This document shows, in pieces, positions 26,160-34,368 of a stretch of DNA of 64,000 bases. The stretch lies in assembly GCA_050516505.1 (NCBI GenBank), contig CP191518.1, positions 3,906,001 through 3,970,000 of the forward strand, written 5' to 3'. Each line of letters begins with the position of its first letter. Position 1 is the first letter of the stretch. The DNA is from Scandinavium ludwigii_A (lineage in GTDB: Bacteria; Pseudomonadota; Gammaproteobacteria; Enterobacterales; Enterobacteriaceae). A program made the translations under genes and the position numbers. The notes beneath the pieces are model-generated. The model was given only the letters and a program-made list of their open reading frames with translations. It was not told the origin of the DNA and made no database searches.

Positions 26160-26296
26160 TTGAATTTTATCCTGTTTAACAATATACGTGCCTGTTTTTT
26201 GTTCTACATAGTGTTTGAGATTTTCGGGGTTTAAGCCATCAGCCGGAACTCTATGTGATTCATGGATACGCTCGCTGTTATATTCAGCAAGTTAGC
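26160..26296 (-). pseudogene. Possible transposase C-terminal remnant
   Basis: The minus strand reads LAEYNSERIHESHRVPADGLNPENLKHYVEQKTG, like the C-terminal end of IS3-type OrfB proteins (YNxxRPHxxLGxxTPxxY). No start or catalytic residues remain. The assignment rests on this short similarity only. Confidence 0.35.
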
Positions 26297-26535
26297 GCTC
26301 AGAGTTTTCCCGTGTTTTTCACATTATTCTGAATAGGTAAAATCCAGTTTTTCTGCCCGGCACCTTCGGTTAACGAATTTCTTATGTGTTATGCGACTTT
26401 ACTCTATTCCAGTATTACGTCATTTGCCTCTCCGGTAATACGGGAGGCAGCACTCTTTGATAGAAATAACCAGGATGACAAAATACTATTGGCATCACCA
26501 ACGGCATAAGCATCCTGAGATACAGCGCGGATATG

Positions 26536-26765
26536 AATGAAACTAAGCGTTTACGGTTTGCGTAAAGTCTATAGGCAGCTAAAACATGAATGAGTCCGTA
26601 TTGTCCGATGCGCCATTGAGCGCCTAGGAAAGGCCAGCAGAAACACCCATAGCAGCAAAGCCGAAATACCGCAGGATAAGGTACACCGTCAGATCGTGGC
26701 TGAATACCCTGTTCTGCTTTAGGTGTCGGTGTCACTACCCTGCTGCACTATCGGTCAGATCGGTT
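26536..26765 (+). pseudogene. IS3-family OrfB remnant
   Basis: The plus strand reads in one frame KLSVYGLRKVYRQLKHE, stop, VRIVRCAIERLGKASRN...KVHRQIVAEYPVLL, stop. This follows the IS3/IS51-type OrfB core (VYGxRKVWxxLxREGxxVARCTVxRLM...VNRxFxAxxPNxLWV). The two stops fall where Gly and Trp codons are expected, so it is a decayed gene. It runs toward the fimbrial adhesin gene and is cut off before the catalytic domain. A 106-codon minus-strand ORF over it is a shadow. Confidence 0.6.
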
Positions 26766-26774
26766 GCTAAGATG

Positions 26775-26805
26775 CAAACGGGCTTGTGCACGCAGGTAAG
26801 CCCGT
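26775..26805 (-). terminator. Hairpin after the fimbrial operon
   Basis: Eight-base arms ACGGGCTT / AAGCCCGT (26778-26785, 26798-26805), 10 bp past the adhesin stop on the minus strand. The following sequence has only three T residues, so termination strength is uncertain. Confidence 0.5.
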
Positions 26806-26814
26806 CGCTCCTCG

Positions 26815-27954
26815 TCAATTATATTGAAGTGTCAGCGTGCCAACCGCATTCGCGGACCCCGGGGTAATCGTGGCCGCGGTTTTATAATAATTGGCATAGA
26901 AGGTGATAGCCTCAGACTCTGACGCCCCACCAGGATTTGCGCTGTCAGTAAAACTGCTGGCTGAACCTTGATCACTAATACTTTGTCCGGCGGCACCTGC
27001 GCCATCAGACCAATCTGCGGCCGAGACTCTGCTTGACTGGAAAAGCGTAATAGTGTTGTTGGGTTTTAAATACGTCCGTGGCAGGGCGGATGTGGAGACA
27101 CTTAATTGAACGCCTACGCCAGTAGCCGTTGTGCCGGAACCATCATTGGTCAATGCAATAACCGTCCCGTCCTGAGAATCTCCTTCAGTCACAGCATTCA
27201 CCCCTGTGAGCCCGAGGGTCACATTTGTTCCGGCCACGCAACTGAGACTGACATTTTGTGGCGGTCCTTCAACCACGGGGGAGCTGTTAAATGCTGATAC
27301 ATCGATATCGCCCATGGCGAAATTCACTTCCGACACTGAGGCCGAACATCCCATGGCGATAACCTGAACATCTGTCGCCGTGAGAAAAAGCTCCGAGGCA
27401 TTATCGCCGTCGTCACTGCTACTTTGCCCCTCGCGAAACTCTACTGTTGCAAGCTTGCCGATATCAGTTATCGAGCCACTGGTTATTGGTCCTCCAGTGG
27501 CCACCAACTGCACGCGGTAGGATGAATTATTGAGCGTGTGATCGCCTTCACCATCTCCCTGCTGCCACGAATTATCGATAATACGTTCCAGGTCGTATGG
27601 ACCTGCCTGGTTTAAGGTATAGGTTCGGATACCAATCCCCGGTAGCGAGGTCGGATAAACGCCGTCTAAGACTGGCGAGACACCAGCCAAATGCGTCATA
27701 TTGTAGTGAAATCCTACGTAGTAATTATTACTACAGTTTTTAATCGTCAATTCACCATCGTTCCCTGAAATATAACCGGAGTCATAAAGTATTTCTCCCC
27801 CGCTGTAATTTTTACTACTGACCAAAATTTGTGATGGTAAGGAAATTGTACTTATAGTCGGGTGATCATCGCTATTGTCACGATTACATTTTGCCTGCGC
27901 TAGTTGGGGAATAATTCCCAGCAATAGCACTATGGCATAAAGATATTTTGACAC
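26815..27954 (-). CDS. Fimbrial tip adhesin (two-domain)
   Basis: Predicted exported adhesin of 379 residues, last gene of the fimbrial operon. A 21-residue signal peptide ends in AQA. The first part (22-190) has no pilin motif and is presumably the receptor-binding domain. The second part (about 195-379) looks like a pilin domain, with a Cys pair (MGCSASVSEVNF and VSLSCVAGTNV). It ends in the chaperone-recognition strand ITPGSANAVGTLTLQYN. This layout fits FimH-like tip adhesins, though no specific family is recognised and the ligand is unknown. It follows the minor subunit gene by 24 bp. Confidence 0.78.
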   Translation of the reverse strand: MSKYLYAIVLLLGIIPQLAQAKCNRDNSDDHPTISTISLPSQILVSSKNYSGGEILYDSGYISGNDGELTIKNCSNNYYVGFHYNMTHLAGVSPVLDGVYPTSLPGIGIRTYTLNQAGPYDLERIIDNSWQQGDGEGDHTLNNSSYRVQLVATGGPITSGSITDIGKLATVEFREGQSSSDDGDNASELFLTATDVQVIAMGCSASVSEVNFAMGDIDVSAFNSSPVVEGPPQNVSLSCVAGTNVTLGLTGVNAVTEGDSQDGTVIALTNDGSGTTATGVGVQLSVSTSALPRTYLKPNNTITLFQSSRVSAADWSDGAGAAGQSISDQGSASSFTDSANPGGASESEAITFYANYYKTAATITPGSANAVGTLTLQYN

Positions 27955-27978
27955 GTTCTCTGCCTTTAATTATGGTGG

Positions 27979-28581
27979 TTAATTATACATAACGTTCAGG
28001 GTAATGGCACTGCTGAAGGCACCGGGTGTCGGACTTCCATGCGGGGTGTACATCCTTGATTCAAAGGTCATTGAGCCGCTATGGTTAGCATCAATTTCGA
28101 CCGGATAGTTCACTCCGTTTGCCAGTGCAACGCCGTTGAGTGGGTGGTCACGATCCCTGATGAAAAGTTGTAACCCGACATCTGTCGCACCGCCAGCCTG
28201 GACAGTAACCTGGTTGGCATAAATAACCGAACCGTATGCCTGATCTTCAGAATAAGGTGTTCCGGAGAATGTAATGGTTGCCTTACTGAGTCCCGCAGTG
28301 CAACCATCAAAAGCAATTGTAACCGGGACATTGCCCGTATTTCCCCCAGCAACGGCGAAATCTTTCCAGTAATATTTACCTAAGTCGACGATTTCAGGTT
28401 TAGTCACATTACAGGTGCCGTCAATAATATTCCCAGTAACATTGAACTGAAGAATATCCTTGTCACTGGCCGCCAGGCCTTGAGAAACAGGGACACTCAT
28501 CAGTAACAAACCCAATAAATAGTGTCGTAACACAAGGGGTATGAATTTCAGTGCATAGTCTGGCTGATGTAAATAAGACAT
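27979..28581 (-). CDS. Minor fimbrial subunit
   Basis: Predicted pilin of 200 residues exported to the periplasm. A long hydrophobic leader ends around residue 37 (SQGLAA). Pilin disulfide cysteines are in DGTCNVTKPEIVDLG and FDGCTAGLSKATITFSG, and the C-terminus SAITLNVMYN has the penultimate Tyr typical for donor-strand exchange. Its ATG overlaps the usher stop codon by one base (TAATG), so translation is coupled. It is probably an adaptor between rod and tip adhesin. Confidence 0.85.
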   Translation of the reverse strand: MSYLHQPDYALKFIPLVLRHYLLGLLLMSVPVSQGLAASDKDILQFNVTGNIIDGTCNVTKPEIVDLGKYYWKDFAVAGGNTGNVPVTIAFDGCTAGLSKATITFSGTPYSEDQAYGSVIYANQVTVQAGGATDVGLQLFIRDRDHPLNGVALANGVNYPVEIDANHSGSMTFESRMYTPHGSPTPGAFSSAITLNVMYN

Positions 28582-31166
28582 TAGTTTGCCTCCGCAACAG
28601 GCGTACAGATACTATTTATAAACAGAATATCGGCATGGGCGGTCGCATTTGCCAATGAGTAATCCACCGAGCACTCGCGGTTTACATCCTCCCCCCACTT
28701 CACCTGTAGATGTCCTTTATCAGCAAGTCCGACCAGATATACCTCTCCCCCTTCACCCACGATACTGCTGCGAGTTTCCGCTGTATCGTCATTCGATTGG
28801 GTGACGACCGCACCAAACGGTACGGGTTTGTTGTTAAAGTTCAGAGTCATCATTGCTTTACGGCCAATCCAGGTGCTGTATTTCACTCGCACCACGGCCC
28901 CTTTTGTCGGTACAACGGTCTTGCTCACGTTATCAATCGCCGCATTCGTGGCATCGTTGTCAACCGTATTCAGTGAAATCTGATTGGTGTGATACGGACG
29001 CACGAATGGCACAACCGCGTTACCAAACATATCGGTATGCACGTTGGTCTGACCGCTCACCGGCATACCAGAAACCCCTGGCGTTTCAACTAACGCCACG
29101 CTGTCATTGAGCTGACGTGCAAGGGTAATGCCATCGCTGTGTGCAATCATCCCACCGCGCAGACTGTAGTTCAGACGACGACTGTAATCGTCATAGCTGT
29201 ATCCGGCAGAAACATCGGCATAGTTGCTCTGGTAACCGACGCTCACGTTACCATTAGTGGCTTGCGAATCCGCGTTATAGCCCTCTGAAACCTGCCAGTT
29301 CAATTGATTGTCCTTCAGTGCAGAGCCAGAAATACCCATATTATGCGTGGTGTCGCCATTCTTGCTGCTGTTCATGGCATAGTTTACCGACATGGACTGT
29401 GCCATGTCGCTGCGGCTAAAGGCGCTAAACGGTACGCTCAGGTTGAGCGAAAAAACGTCATCGTTTTCACCATCATCACCTGTCTCATCGCTGTATCCGG
29501 ACGCATTTTTCGTGTGTGCATAGTTCAACGAATACGAAACGGGTCCCCATGCACTACTAAAACCGACATTCAACGAGTTGGCATGCTCGCTGTTCCAGTA
29601 CGACTCATCAAACATACTCAGAGATAAGGTACCGAAAGACATATTTTGTGAAATGGTCACGTCATAGCGGTTACGTTCGCGACCATCATTTATCGAACTG
29701 TTGTCTGCATCCCAGTTATTCAGGAAGTCCTGAAATGAGAGATAACCACGGGTCGAAAATTTGTAACCGGCAACAGAAACATCAGTATTGGTCTGCTGCA
29801 ATGTTTTACTGTAGCGGACGCGATAAGACTGGCCGTTGCGATGTTCTTGCTGGTGCATATTGTTCGGCTGCGGAATATCCGCCCAGGATTGCGAGGCATC
29901 AAATGAGAGTGCTCCGGCAGTGCCCATATTGAAACCAGTGCCAATAATTAGGTTGGAATAATGGTCTTCCGCCTGAATATATCCCCCGTACAGCGTCACC
30001 CCTTTTCCTACGCCCCAGGCAGCAGAACCCTGCACAAAGTTATACTCTTTAGCATCGGAGCCATCCTGGCGGGTCTGGCCCGCAACTAACCCATACTGGA
30101 CCTGCCCTTCACGCTGCAAAACTGGCAGAGTGGCGTAAGGCACGATAAAGCTGTTTTTCGTTCCATCAGACTCTTTAACCACCACTCGCAGATCACCAGA
30201 ACTGCCGGTAGGGTACATATCATCAAATTCAAACGGACCCGGCGGCACAGTGGCTTTATAGATACTGTGCCCATTCTGATAGACCGTCACTTCGGCATTA
30301 CTTCTGGCTATACCCCGGATAACAGGTGCAAAACCTTGCATACTGTCGGGTTTCATATCGTTATCGGAATAGAGTTGCACGCCGCTAAAACTCACGCTGT
30401 CAAAGATACCGCCCCGGGTGGTACCCTGCCCCAGCATCATCTGACTTTTCAGCGACTTAATATCGCGTGATACATAGGTATAGATAGAATCCCAGTCGTT
30501 TTCATTCTGAGAATGGGTATAGGTCGAATAGTTGCGGAAACGCCAGGCACCGATATTTAACCCAGGTTGCAGGCTGACAAACTGGTTACTGCTGTCTGTC
30601 CCGCTGCGTTGATGCAAATCCTGCTGTCCCGACACGCTGTAGTTAAGTAGGCCCGCAGTAATTCCTTCATCCCAGCGTTCCGGTGAGACATACCCACGAG
30701 CAGTATTAAGCATGGCGACTTGCGGGATCGTCAAATCATAGCGCTGTTGGCCTAAATCCATTCTTTCCTGCAATTCAGGGATGGCATAAAGGTCAATGCA
30801 TTCATTATCTTTATCTTTATCGGTGAAGTAGCTGCTGACCCGAACGTTCCATGCTTTAAGTTGAGCTATGCTCAGACATGCCCCTACATCGCGAGATGCG
30901 GAGTCACTCTTGCCGTGAGTCAATGTACGAAACGAAATCGTTTTGGTATCAACAAGGCTACCATTGATATAAATATCAACATTGTAATCACCTGGCGGTA
31001 CCTCATCTTTGGCAAACAGGCTCAGGTCCATTGTTGGCGCACTTGTGCTTTCCGTTTCCAAAAGATGAGGATCGAAATATTCTTTCGCTGATACGCTAGA
31101 GATATTAAAGGCAATACTGAGCCCCAGCCCTAAAAAAAGGACATGGGTATGCTTAACTTTTTCCAT
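28581..31166 (-). CDS. Outer-membrane fimbrial usher
   Basis: FimD/PapC-type usher of 861 residues that recruits chaperone-subunit complexes and secretes the growing fimbria. A signal peptide (about 1-27, ending VSAK) is followed by the N-terminal chaperone-binding domain beginning YFDPHLLE. The 24-strand barrel with plug fills about 150-680 (VSPERWDEGITAGLLNYSVSG, ARSNAEVTVYQNGHSIY), and the two C-terminal domains end with the Cys pair around NRECSVDYSLA and INSICTP. An AGGG Shine-Dalgarno precedes the ATG. It sits between chaperone and minor subunit, the usual order. Confidence 0.96.
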   Translation of the reverse strand: MEKVKHTHVLFLGLGLSIAFNISSVSAKEYFDPHLLETESTSAPTMDLSLFAKDEVPPGDYNVDIYINGSLVDTKTISFRTLTHGKSDSASRDVGACLSIAQLKAWNVRVSSYFTDKDKDNECIDLYAIPELQERMDLGQQRYDLTIPQVAMLNTARGYVSPERWDEGITAGLLNYSVSGQQDLHQRSGTDSSNQFVSLQPGLNIGAWRFRNYSTYTHSQNENDWDSIYTYVSRDIKSLKSQMMLGQGTTRGGIFDSVSFSGVQLYSDNDMKPDSMQGFAPVIRGIARSNAEVTVYQNGHSIYKATVPPGPFEFDDMYPTGSSGDLRVVVKESDGTKNSFIVPYATLPVLQREGQVQYGLVAGQTRQDGSDAKEYNFVQGSAAWGVGKGVTLYGGYIQAEDHYSNLIIGTGFNMGTAGALSFDASQSWADIPQPNNMHQQEHRNGQSYRVRYSKTLQQTNTDVSVAGYKFSTRGYLSFQDFLNNWDADNSSINDGRERNRYDVTISQNMSFGTLSLSMFDESYWNSEHANSLNVGFSSAWGPVSYSLNYAHTKNASGYSDETGDDGENDDVFSLNLSVPFSAFSRSDMAQSMSVNYAMNSSKNGDTTHNMGISGSALKDNQLNWQVSEGYNADSQATNGNVSVGYQSNYADVSAGYSYDDYSRRLNYSLRGGMIAHSDGITLARQLNDSVALVETPGVSGMPVSGQTNVHTDMFGNAVVPFVRPYHTNQISLNTVDNDATNAAIDNVSKTVVPTKGAVVRVKYSTWIGRKAMMTLNFNNKPVPFGAVVTQSNDDTAETRSSIVGEGGEVYLVGLADKGHLQVKWGEDVNRECSVDYSLANATAHADILFINSICTPVAEAN

Positions 31167-31204
31167 TTTAACCCTGTATCCATCGCGGATACCTTTATGA
31201 CTTA

Positions 31205-31888
31205 TTAATAAGTTGTGACGTAATTCTGACCTTTGACGCCATAGTCGTTAATAATCGACCAGGTTATTTTTCCATGAGGCTCTATTTTCCCTTCTGAAAT
31301 ACTCAGCACAGAAAATGGGGCGACAAAATATTGTGCGTTCAAATGTTTGTTATTGACATAAATACTGGAGAAGTTCATATAAAATGGGGTTGGGTTATTG
31401 ACCTGCAGACTGTTCCCTGTCGATTTCCAGAGCAGTTTGTTGGCACTATTTTCGGGGCGTTTCCCTTTCATCGCCGCAGGTCGATAAATCAGTTTTATTT
31501 TTGAGTTAATCGCAATCTGCATGGTGTTCTTATTAGCAACGTCCTCCGAGGCCGGGATCCCTTTAACATTCAGCCATAACATAGACTCCCTGTCTTCCTG
31601 TACTGGCAAACCGGAACGGACAATACGGATCGAGGCTTTTTTACCGGCCTCTAAGCGAAATAATGGCGGTGTAATAATCATGCTCTCTTTTTTCAGGCTT
31701 CCGTTATCTGCCTGACTCACCCAGGTTTGGACCAGGTTAGTGACCTTATCCGAATTTTCTACGGAGATTGAGGCTGCCTGATGGGTACCATCAAACACGA
31801 CACGCGTTCCACCTACAACAATACTGGCGGCAGCATGAAAGCTCATGGTGCTGGTTGCACATAAAAGAAGGGCTGCTATTGGTTTCAT
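31205..31888 (-). CDS. Periplasmic fimbrial chaperone (PapD-like)
   Basis: Two-immunoglobulin-domain chaperone of 227 residues that holds fimbrial subunits by donor-strand complementation and passes them to the usher. The signal peptide ends near residue 21 (FHAAA). The first strand GGTRVVFDGTHQAASISVEN and the family signature DRESMLWLNVKGIP are present. The G1 strand region PPLFRLEAGKKASIRIV has a short F1-G1 loop, so this is the FGS class that builds rod-like pili. It follows the major subunit by 43 bp with a terminator-like hairpin between. Confidence 0.94.
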   Translation of the reverse strand: MKPIAALLLCATSTMSFHAAASIVVGGTRVVFDGTHQAASISVENSDKVTNLVQTWVSQADNGSLKKESMIITPPLFRLEAGKKASIRIVRSGLPVQEDRESMLWLNVKGIPASEDVANKNTMQIAINSKIKLIYRPAAMKGKRPENSANKLLWKSTGNSLQVNNPTPFYMNFSSIYVNNKHLNAQYFVAPFSVLSISEGKIEPHGKITWSIINDYGVKGQNYVTTY

Positions 31889-31903
31889 AAATTACTCGCA
31901 AAC

Positions 31904-31924
31904 AAAAAGGAGGGTCGCCCCTCC
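31904..31924 (-). terminator. Attenuating terminator between pilin and chaperone genes
   Basis: Stem GGAGGG / CCCTCC with a four-base loop (31909-31924) followed by TTTTTG on the minus strand, directly after the major pilin stop. It would let most transcripts end after the abundant subunit while some read through into chaperone and usher. Confidence 0.7.
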
Positions 31925-31931
31925 CGCAAAA

Positions 31932-32459
31932 TTAGTTATAACGGACGTTGTACGTAAGGACAGATTTCACATCACCGGCAACGGCCAGACCTGTAGCAAT
32001 CATCTGCGCGGTATAGGTCTCACTGGCATTTCCGGAGCTCAGGTCAATTTCATCATTATCCGCATTGTTTTCGACAATCGTGCCGTTAGAGCCGCCCTGC
32101 TTCAGCTGTACGGCGACATTGGTTGCAGCATTAACACCGGCCGTATTTTTGAAGTACGACGGATCATTGGCGTCAGTATCAACCGGGCCTGAGAACACGA
32201 TGTTTGCAGAGGTGGATGTTGGGCATTCGGTGAGATCAAAAATGAACTGCTTTGGTGCACCCAGATCGCCTTTCTGTGCCAGATCCGTGGCGGCCGTTGA
32301 ACCCAAATCGACAGTGGCTGTTGCTGTGCCACCGTCTACAGCGACGTTACATCCTGAATCCAGAACCGTGCCATTAAACGTGATGGTGTTTGATGCCTTG
32401 GCGGCACTTACGCTGCAGAAAGTTAGAATGATTGCAGCACCAATTTTAGTAATCTTCAT
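31932..32459 (-). CDS. Major fimbrial subunit
   Basis: FimA-type pilin of 175 residues. The signal peptide is about 22 residues (ending AAKA). The mature protein starts SNTITFNGTVLDSGCNV, and the paired cysteine is in LTECPTSTSANIVFSG. The C-terminus SVLTYNVRYN has the penultimate-Tyr chaperone-binding strand. It is first gene of the five-gene fimbrial operon. Upstream are about 370 bp of AT-rich DNA shared with a divergent small gene. Confidence 0.94.
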   Translation of the reverse strand: MKITKIGAAIILTFCSVSAAKASNTITFNGTVLDSGCNVAVDGGTATATVDLGSTAATDLAQKGDLGAPKQFIFDLTECPTSTSANIVFSGPVDTDANDPSYFKNTAGVNAATNVAVQLKQGGSNGTIVENNADNDEIDLSSGNASETYTAQMIATGLAVAGDVKSVLTYNVRYN

Positions 32460-32828
32460 TTTATTTCCTTGCTGGAGATTATATTAAATAACTATCAAAA
32501 ATTTCGCCCACGTTAAAGACGACAAAACACATTAGTGAATAGATCACTATTGTGATTAGCTGCCTTTATATTTTAAAGAGGGTGATTAAAGTTCGGGGAA
32601 AATAATACGCGAGTGGATAATTGACGTCCAGTCTACTATTAGACTATCACTGTGAATCTCAGCCAGGTTTGTTTAAATTTAATTTTTTAACATAAATATC
32701 AAATGTGTAACAATTGCTTTTTGTATTTCCTCACGACACTCCTTATCCATTAATAGACTGTCCAGGTTTTTTGTTTTTATATATACTCTCCAACATTGAA
32801 TGCAAAATGACCGGGGGTTGTATACTAA
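32460..32828. other. AT-rich divergent control region of the fimbrial operon
   Basis: About 370 bp between the major pilin and the divergent 107-codon gene, much richer in A/T than the backbone. It should contain both promoters. I looked for paired inverted repeats like those of an invertible fim switch and found none. GATC sites suggesting Dam-dependent phase control were not prominent either. Confidence 0.5.
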
Positions 32829-33152
32829 ATGAATAGACCGACAGCATCTAAGACATTAGATGAGGCATGGTATTTAGATGTGTCATTTGATGAGTATATT
32901 CAGCTTGTTATAGAGCAGATGGCGATTGAAAAAATTTCATTCGAATGCGAAATCCATGAAATGCGTTCTTTACTCATCGCGAATGGTATTGATCATACTG
33001 CCGTCATCCATCATGACGTCATTAGCGATAAAATTTACGAGCGGTTACTTCGATATAGGCTGGGATATTGTGGAGCGATGCAAGAGAACAAAAAACTCAT
33101 ACGGGCGTACAAGTTTCGCCGCAAGTTTTTGAAAATGATAGAAAGAAGATAG
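32829..33152 (+). CDS. Small unknown protein beside fimbrial operon
   Basis: I do not recognise this 107-residue protein. It is soluble, with no signal peptide or membrane helix. It is rich in charged residues, with an acidic N-terminal half and a basic tail (KLIRAYKFRRKFLKMIERR), and mostly predicted helical by eye. It is divergent from the pilin gene and 56 bp before regulator paralog 2, so the two may form a regulatory operon. AT-rich codon use matches the fimbrial block. A DNA-binding or regulator-partner role is only a guess from position and charge. Confidence 0.6.
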   Translation: MNRPTASKTLDEAWYLDVSFDEYIQLVIEQMAIEKISFECEIHEMRSLLIANGIDHTAVIHHDVISDKIYERLLRYRLGYCGAMQENKKLIRAYKFRRKFLKMIERR

Positions 33153-33208
33153 GCTCACCTTTATCTAAACTTTAAATTTGTGGCGACAGCGAGGGAAATG
33201 GAGAAGCT

Positions 33209-33862
33209 ATGTCTCTAATCAGTTTATTAACCTTACAAGAAATTGATGCGAAATTTAAAGATGTTAGCGTGGTTAATCATATGCAGGAGCTTTTCGGAAA
33301 AGGTGTGCCAAGGTACTATAAAAAAGGAACGTATATCACCTTGTGGAGCAATGAGATACTGATAATCAAATCGGGAGAGGTGATTATCTTACCCGATACG
33401 GAGGAAGCATGCGCTTTAGGAAGCACTTTCGATTACATGCCTATTGGATTTATTGAACGTTATAATGGCGCGCTCTCTCTTCTTTATCGCGTTGAAAAAG
33501 ATACTGAGGTGATGTCTCTGAGCTATCAGGAATTTGATGACGTGATTAAGACATCTCCATTTGGCGTGAGATATCTCAGTAAACTCATGGCTTATATCAC
33601 ATCCTCCTTGATTTATATTAATTATGAGCGAGGGTCCGGGACAAGCTATCATACTATAAGGGGGCTACTGTACCGCTACCACTACAAACATGATGGAAAT
33701 GTCAGTAATGCAGAAAGCCTGGCAGAGTTTATCCTGCAAAGATCAGGACTGTCCCGAAGTTATGTCTTTAAAATCTTATCAGGGCTTAAAAATGGCGGCT
33801 ACATTACGTTAAAAAATGGAAGGATGCTGACGATCAATAAAGCGATACCAAAGAAATTCTAA
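33209..33862 (+). CDS. IprA-like winged-helix regulator (fimbrial region, paralog 2)
   Basis: A 217-residue homolog of the regulator at 25347-26024. The same C-terminal winged helix is clear (SLAEFILQRSGLSRSYVFKI then GGYITLKNGRMLTIN). The N-terminal beta-roll is more divergent, with KKGTYITLWSNEILIIKSGEV. GGAGAAGCT precedes the ATG. It lies divergent from the fimbrial operon, downstream of the small unknown gene. As with its paralog, no obvious cyclic-nucleotide pocket is seen. The two probably act on the fimbrial promoter region, but this is inferred from location. Confidence 0.75.
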   Translation: MSLISLLTLQEIDAKFKDVSVVNHMQELFGKGVPRYYKKGTYITLWSNEILIIKSGEVIILPDTEEACALGSTFDYMPIGFIERYNGALSLLYRVEKDTEVMSLSYQEFDDVIKTSPFGVRYLSKLMAYITSSLIYINYERGSGTSYHTIRGLLYRYHYKHDGNVSNAESLAEFILQRSGLSRSYVFKILSGLKNGGYITLKNGRMLTINKAIPKKF

Positions 33863-33914
33863 TCTTGTTGTACAGAAGTGGTTTACAGTATTTGTATTGG
33901 TTGATAGTGACGCG

Positions 33915-34368
33915 TTCGTCTGTTAGTCAGATATTGCTTCGGCTGTAAGAACAACTGAATATTTCACTTCTGCATCGGACATCGCGGATGTATTAATCTG
34001 ACCGAGGCAGGAAAGCAACTTTATGACGAGATCTTCCCCGCTATTGAACAACTCAAGTGCGCAGTAACTGACATTGCTAAGCAGCTTGCAGAACCGCGTT
34101 GTCAGCTGCGGCTGGTTGCATCAATTGCTGAAAGGATAATTGCTGGCAAATTTTATTTCCGCGTATCCTTATATCGAACTGGAAATGACTATCATCGATG
34201 ATGAGTTCGATATCGTGGAGCAGGGCTGTGATACAGGCGTGCGATTCTGAGAGGCTATCGCACAAGATATTATTAACGATCCCGGTTTCAACCTTACAAC
34301 GATACATCGTTGCAGTCTCCCCTGGCTGTATTACGCAACATGGCGTTCCGCACCATCCCCATGAGTTG
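33915..34368 (+). pseudogene. LysR-type regulator remnant
   Basis: Pieces of a LysR regulator lie in order but in different frames. VSQILLRL, stop, EQLNISLLHRTSR is the end of the DNA-binding domain. A shift leads to INLTEAGKQLYDEIFPAIEQ, then DDEFDIVEQGCDTGVRF and, after another shift, YIVAVSPGCITQHGVPHHPHEL from the effector domain. It lacks the N-terminus and is cut off at the ISNCY remnant. Its former targets cannot be told. Confidence 0.75.

Noticed and set aside
26415..26735. 106-codon minus-strand ORF before the fimbrial operon
   Set aside because: It is opposite to a decayed IS3-type orfB fragment and has no family features of its own.
32460..32828. Possible invertible promoter switch of the fim type
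   Set aside because: No pair of inverted repeats could be found in the pilin upstream region and no site-specific recombinase gene is nearby.
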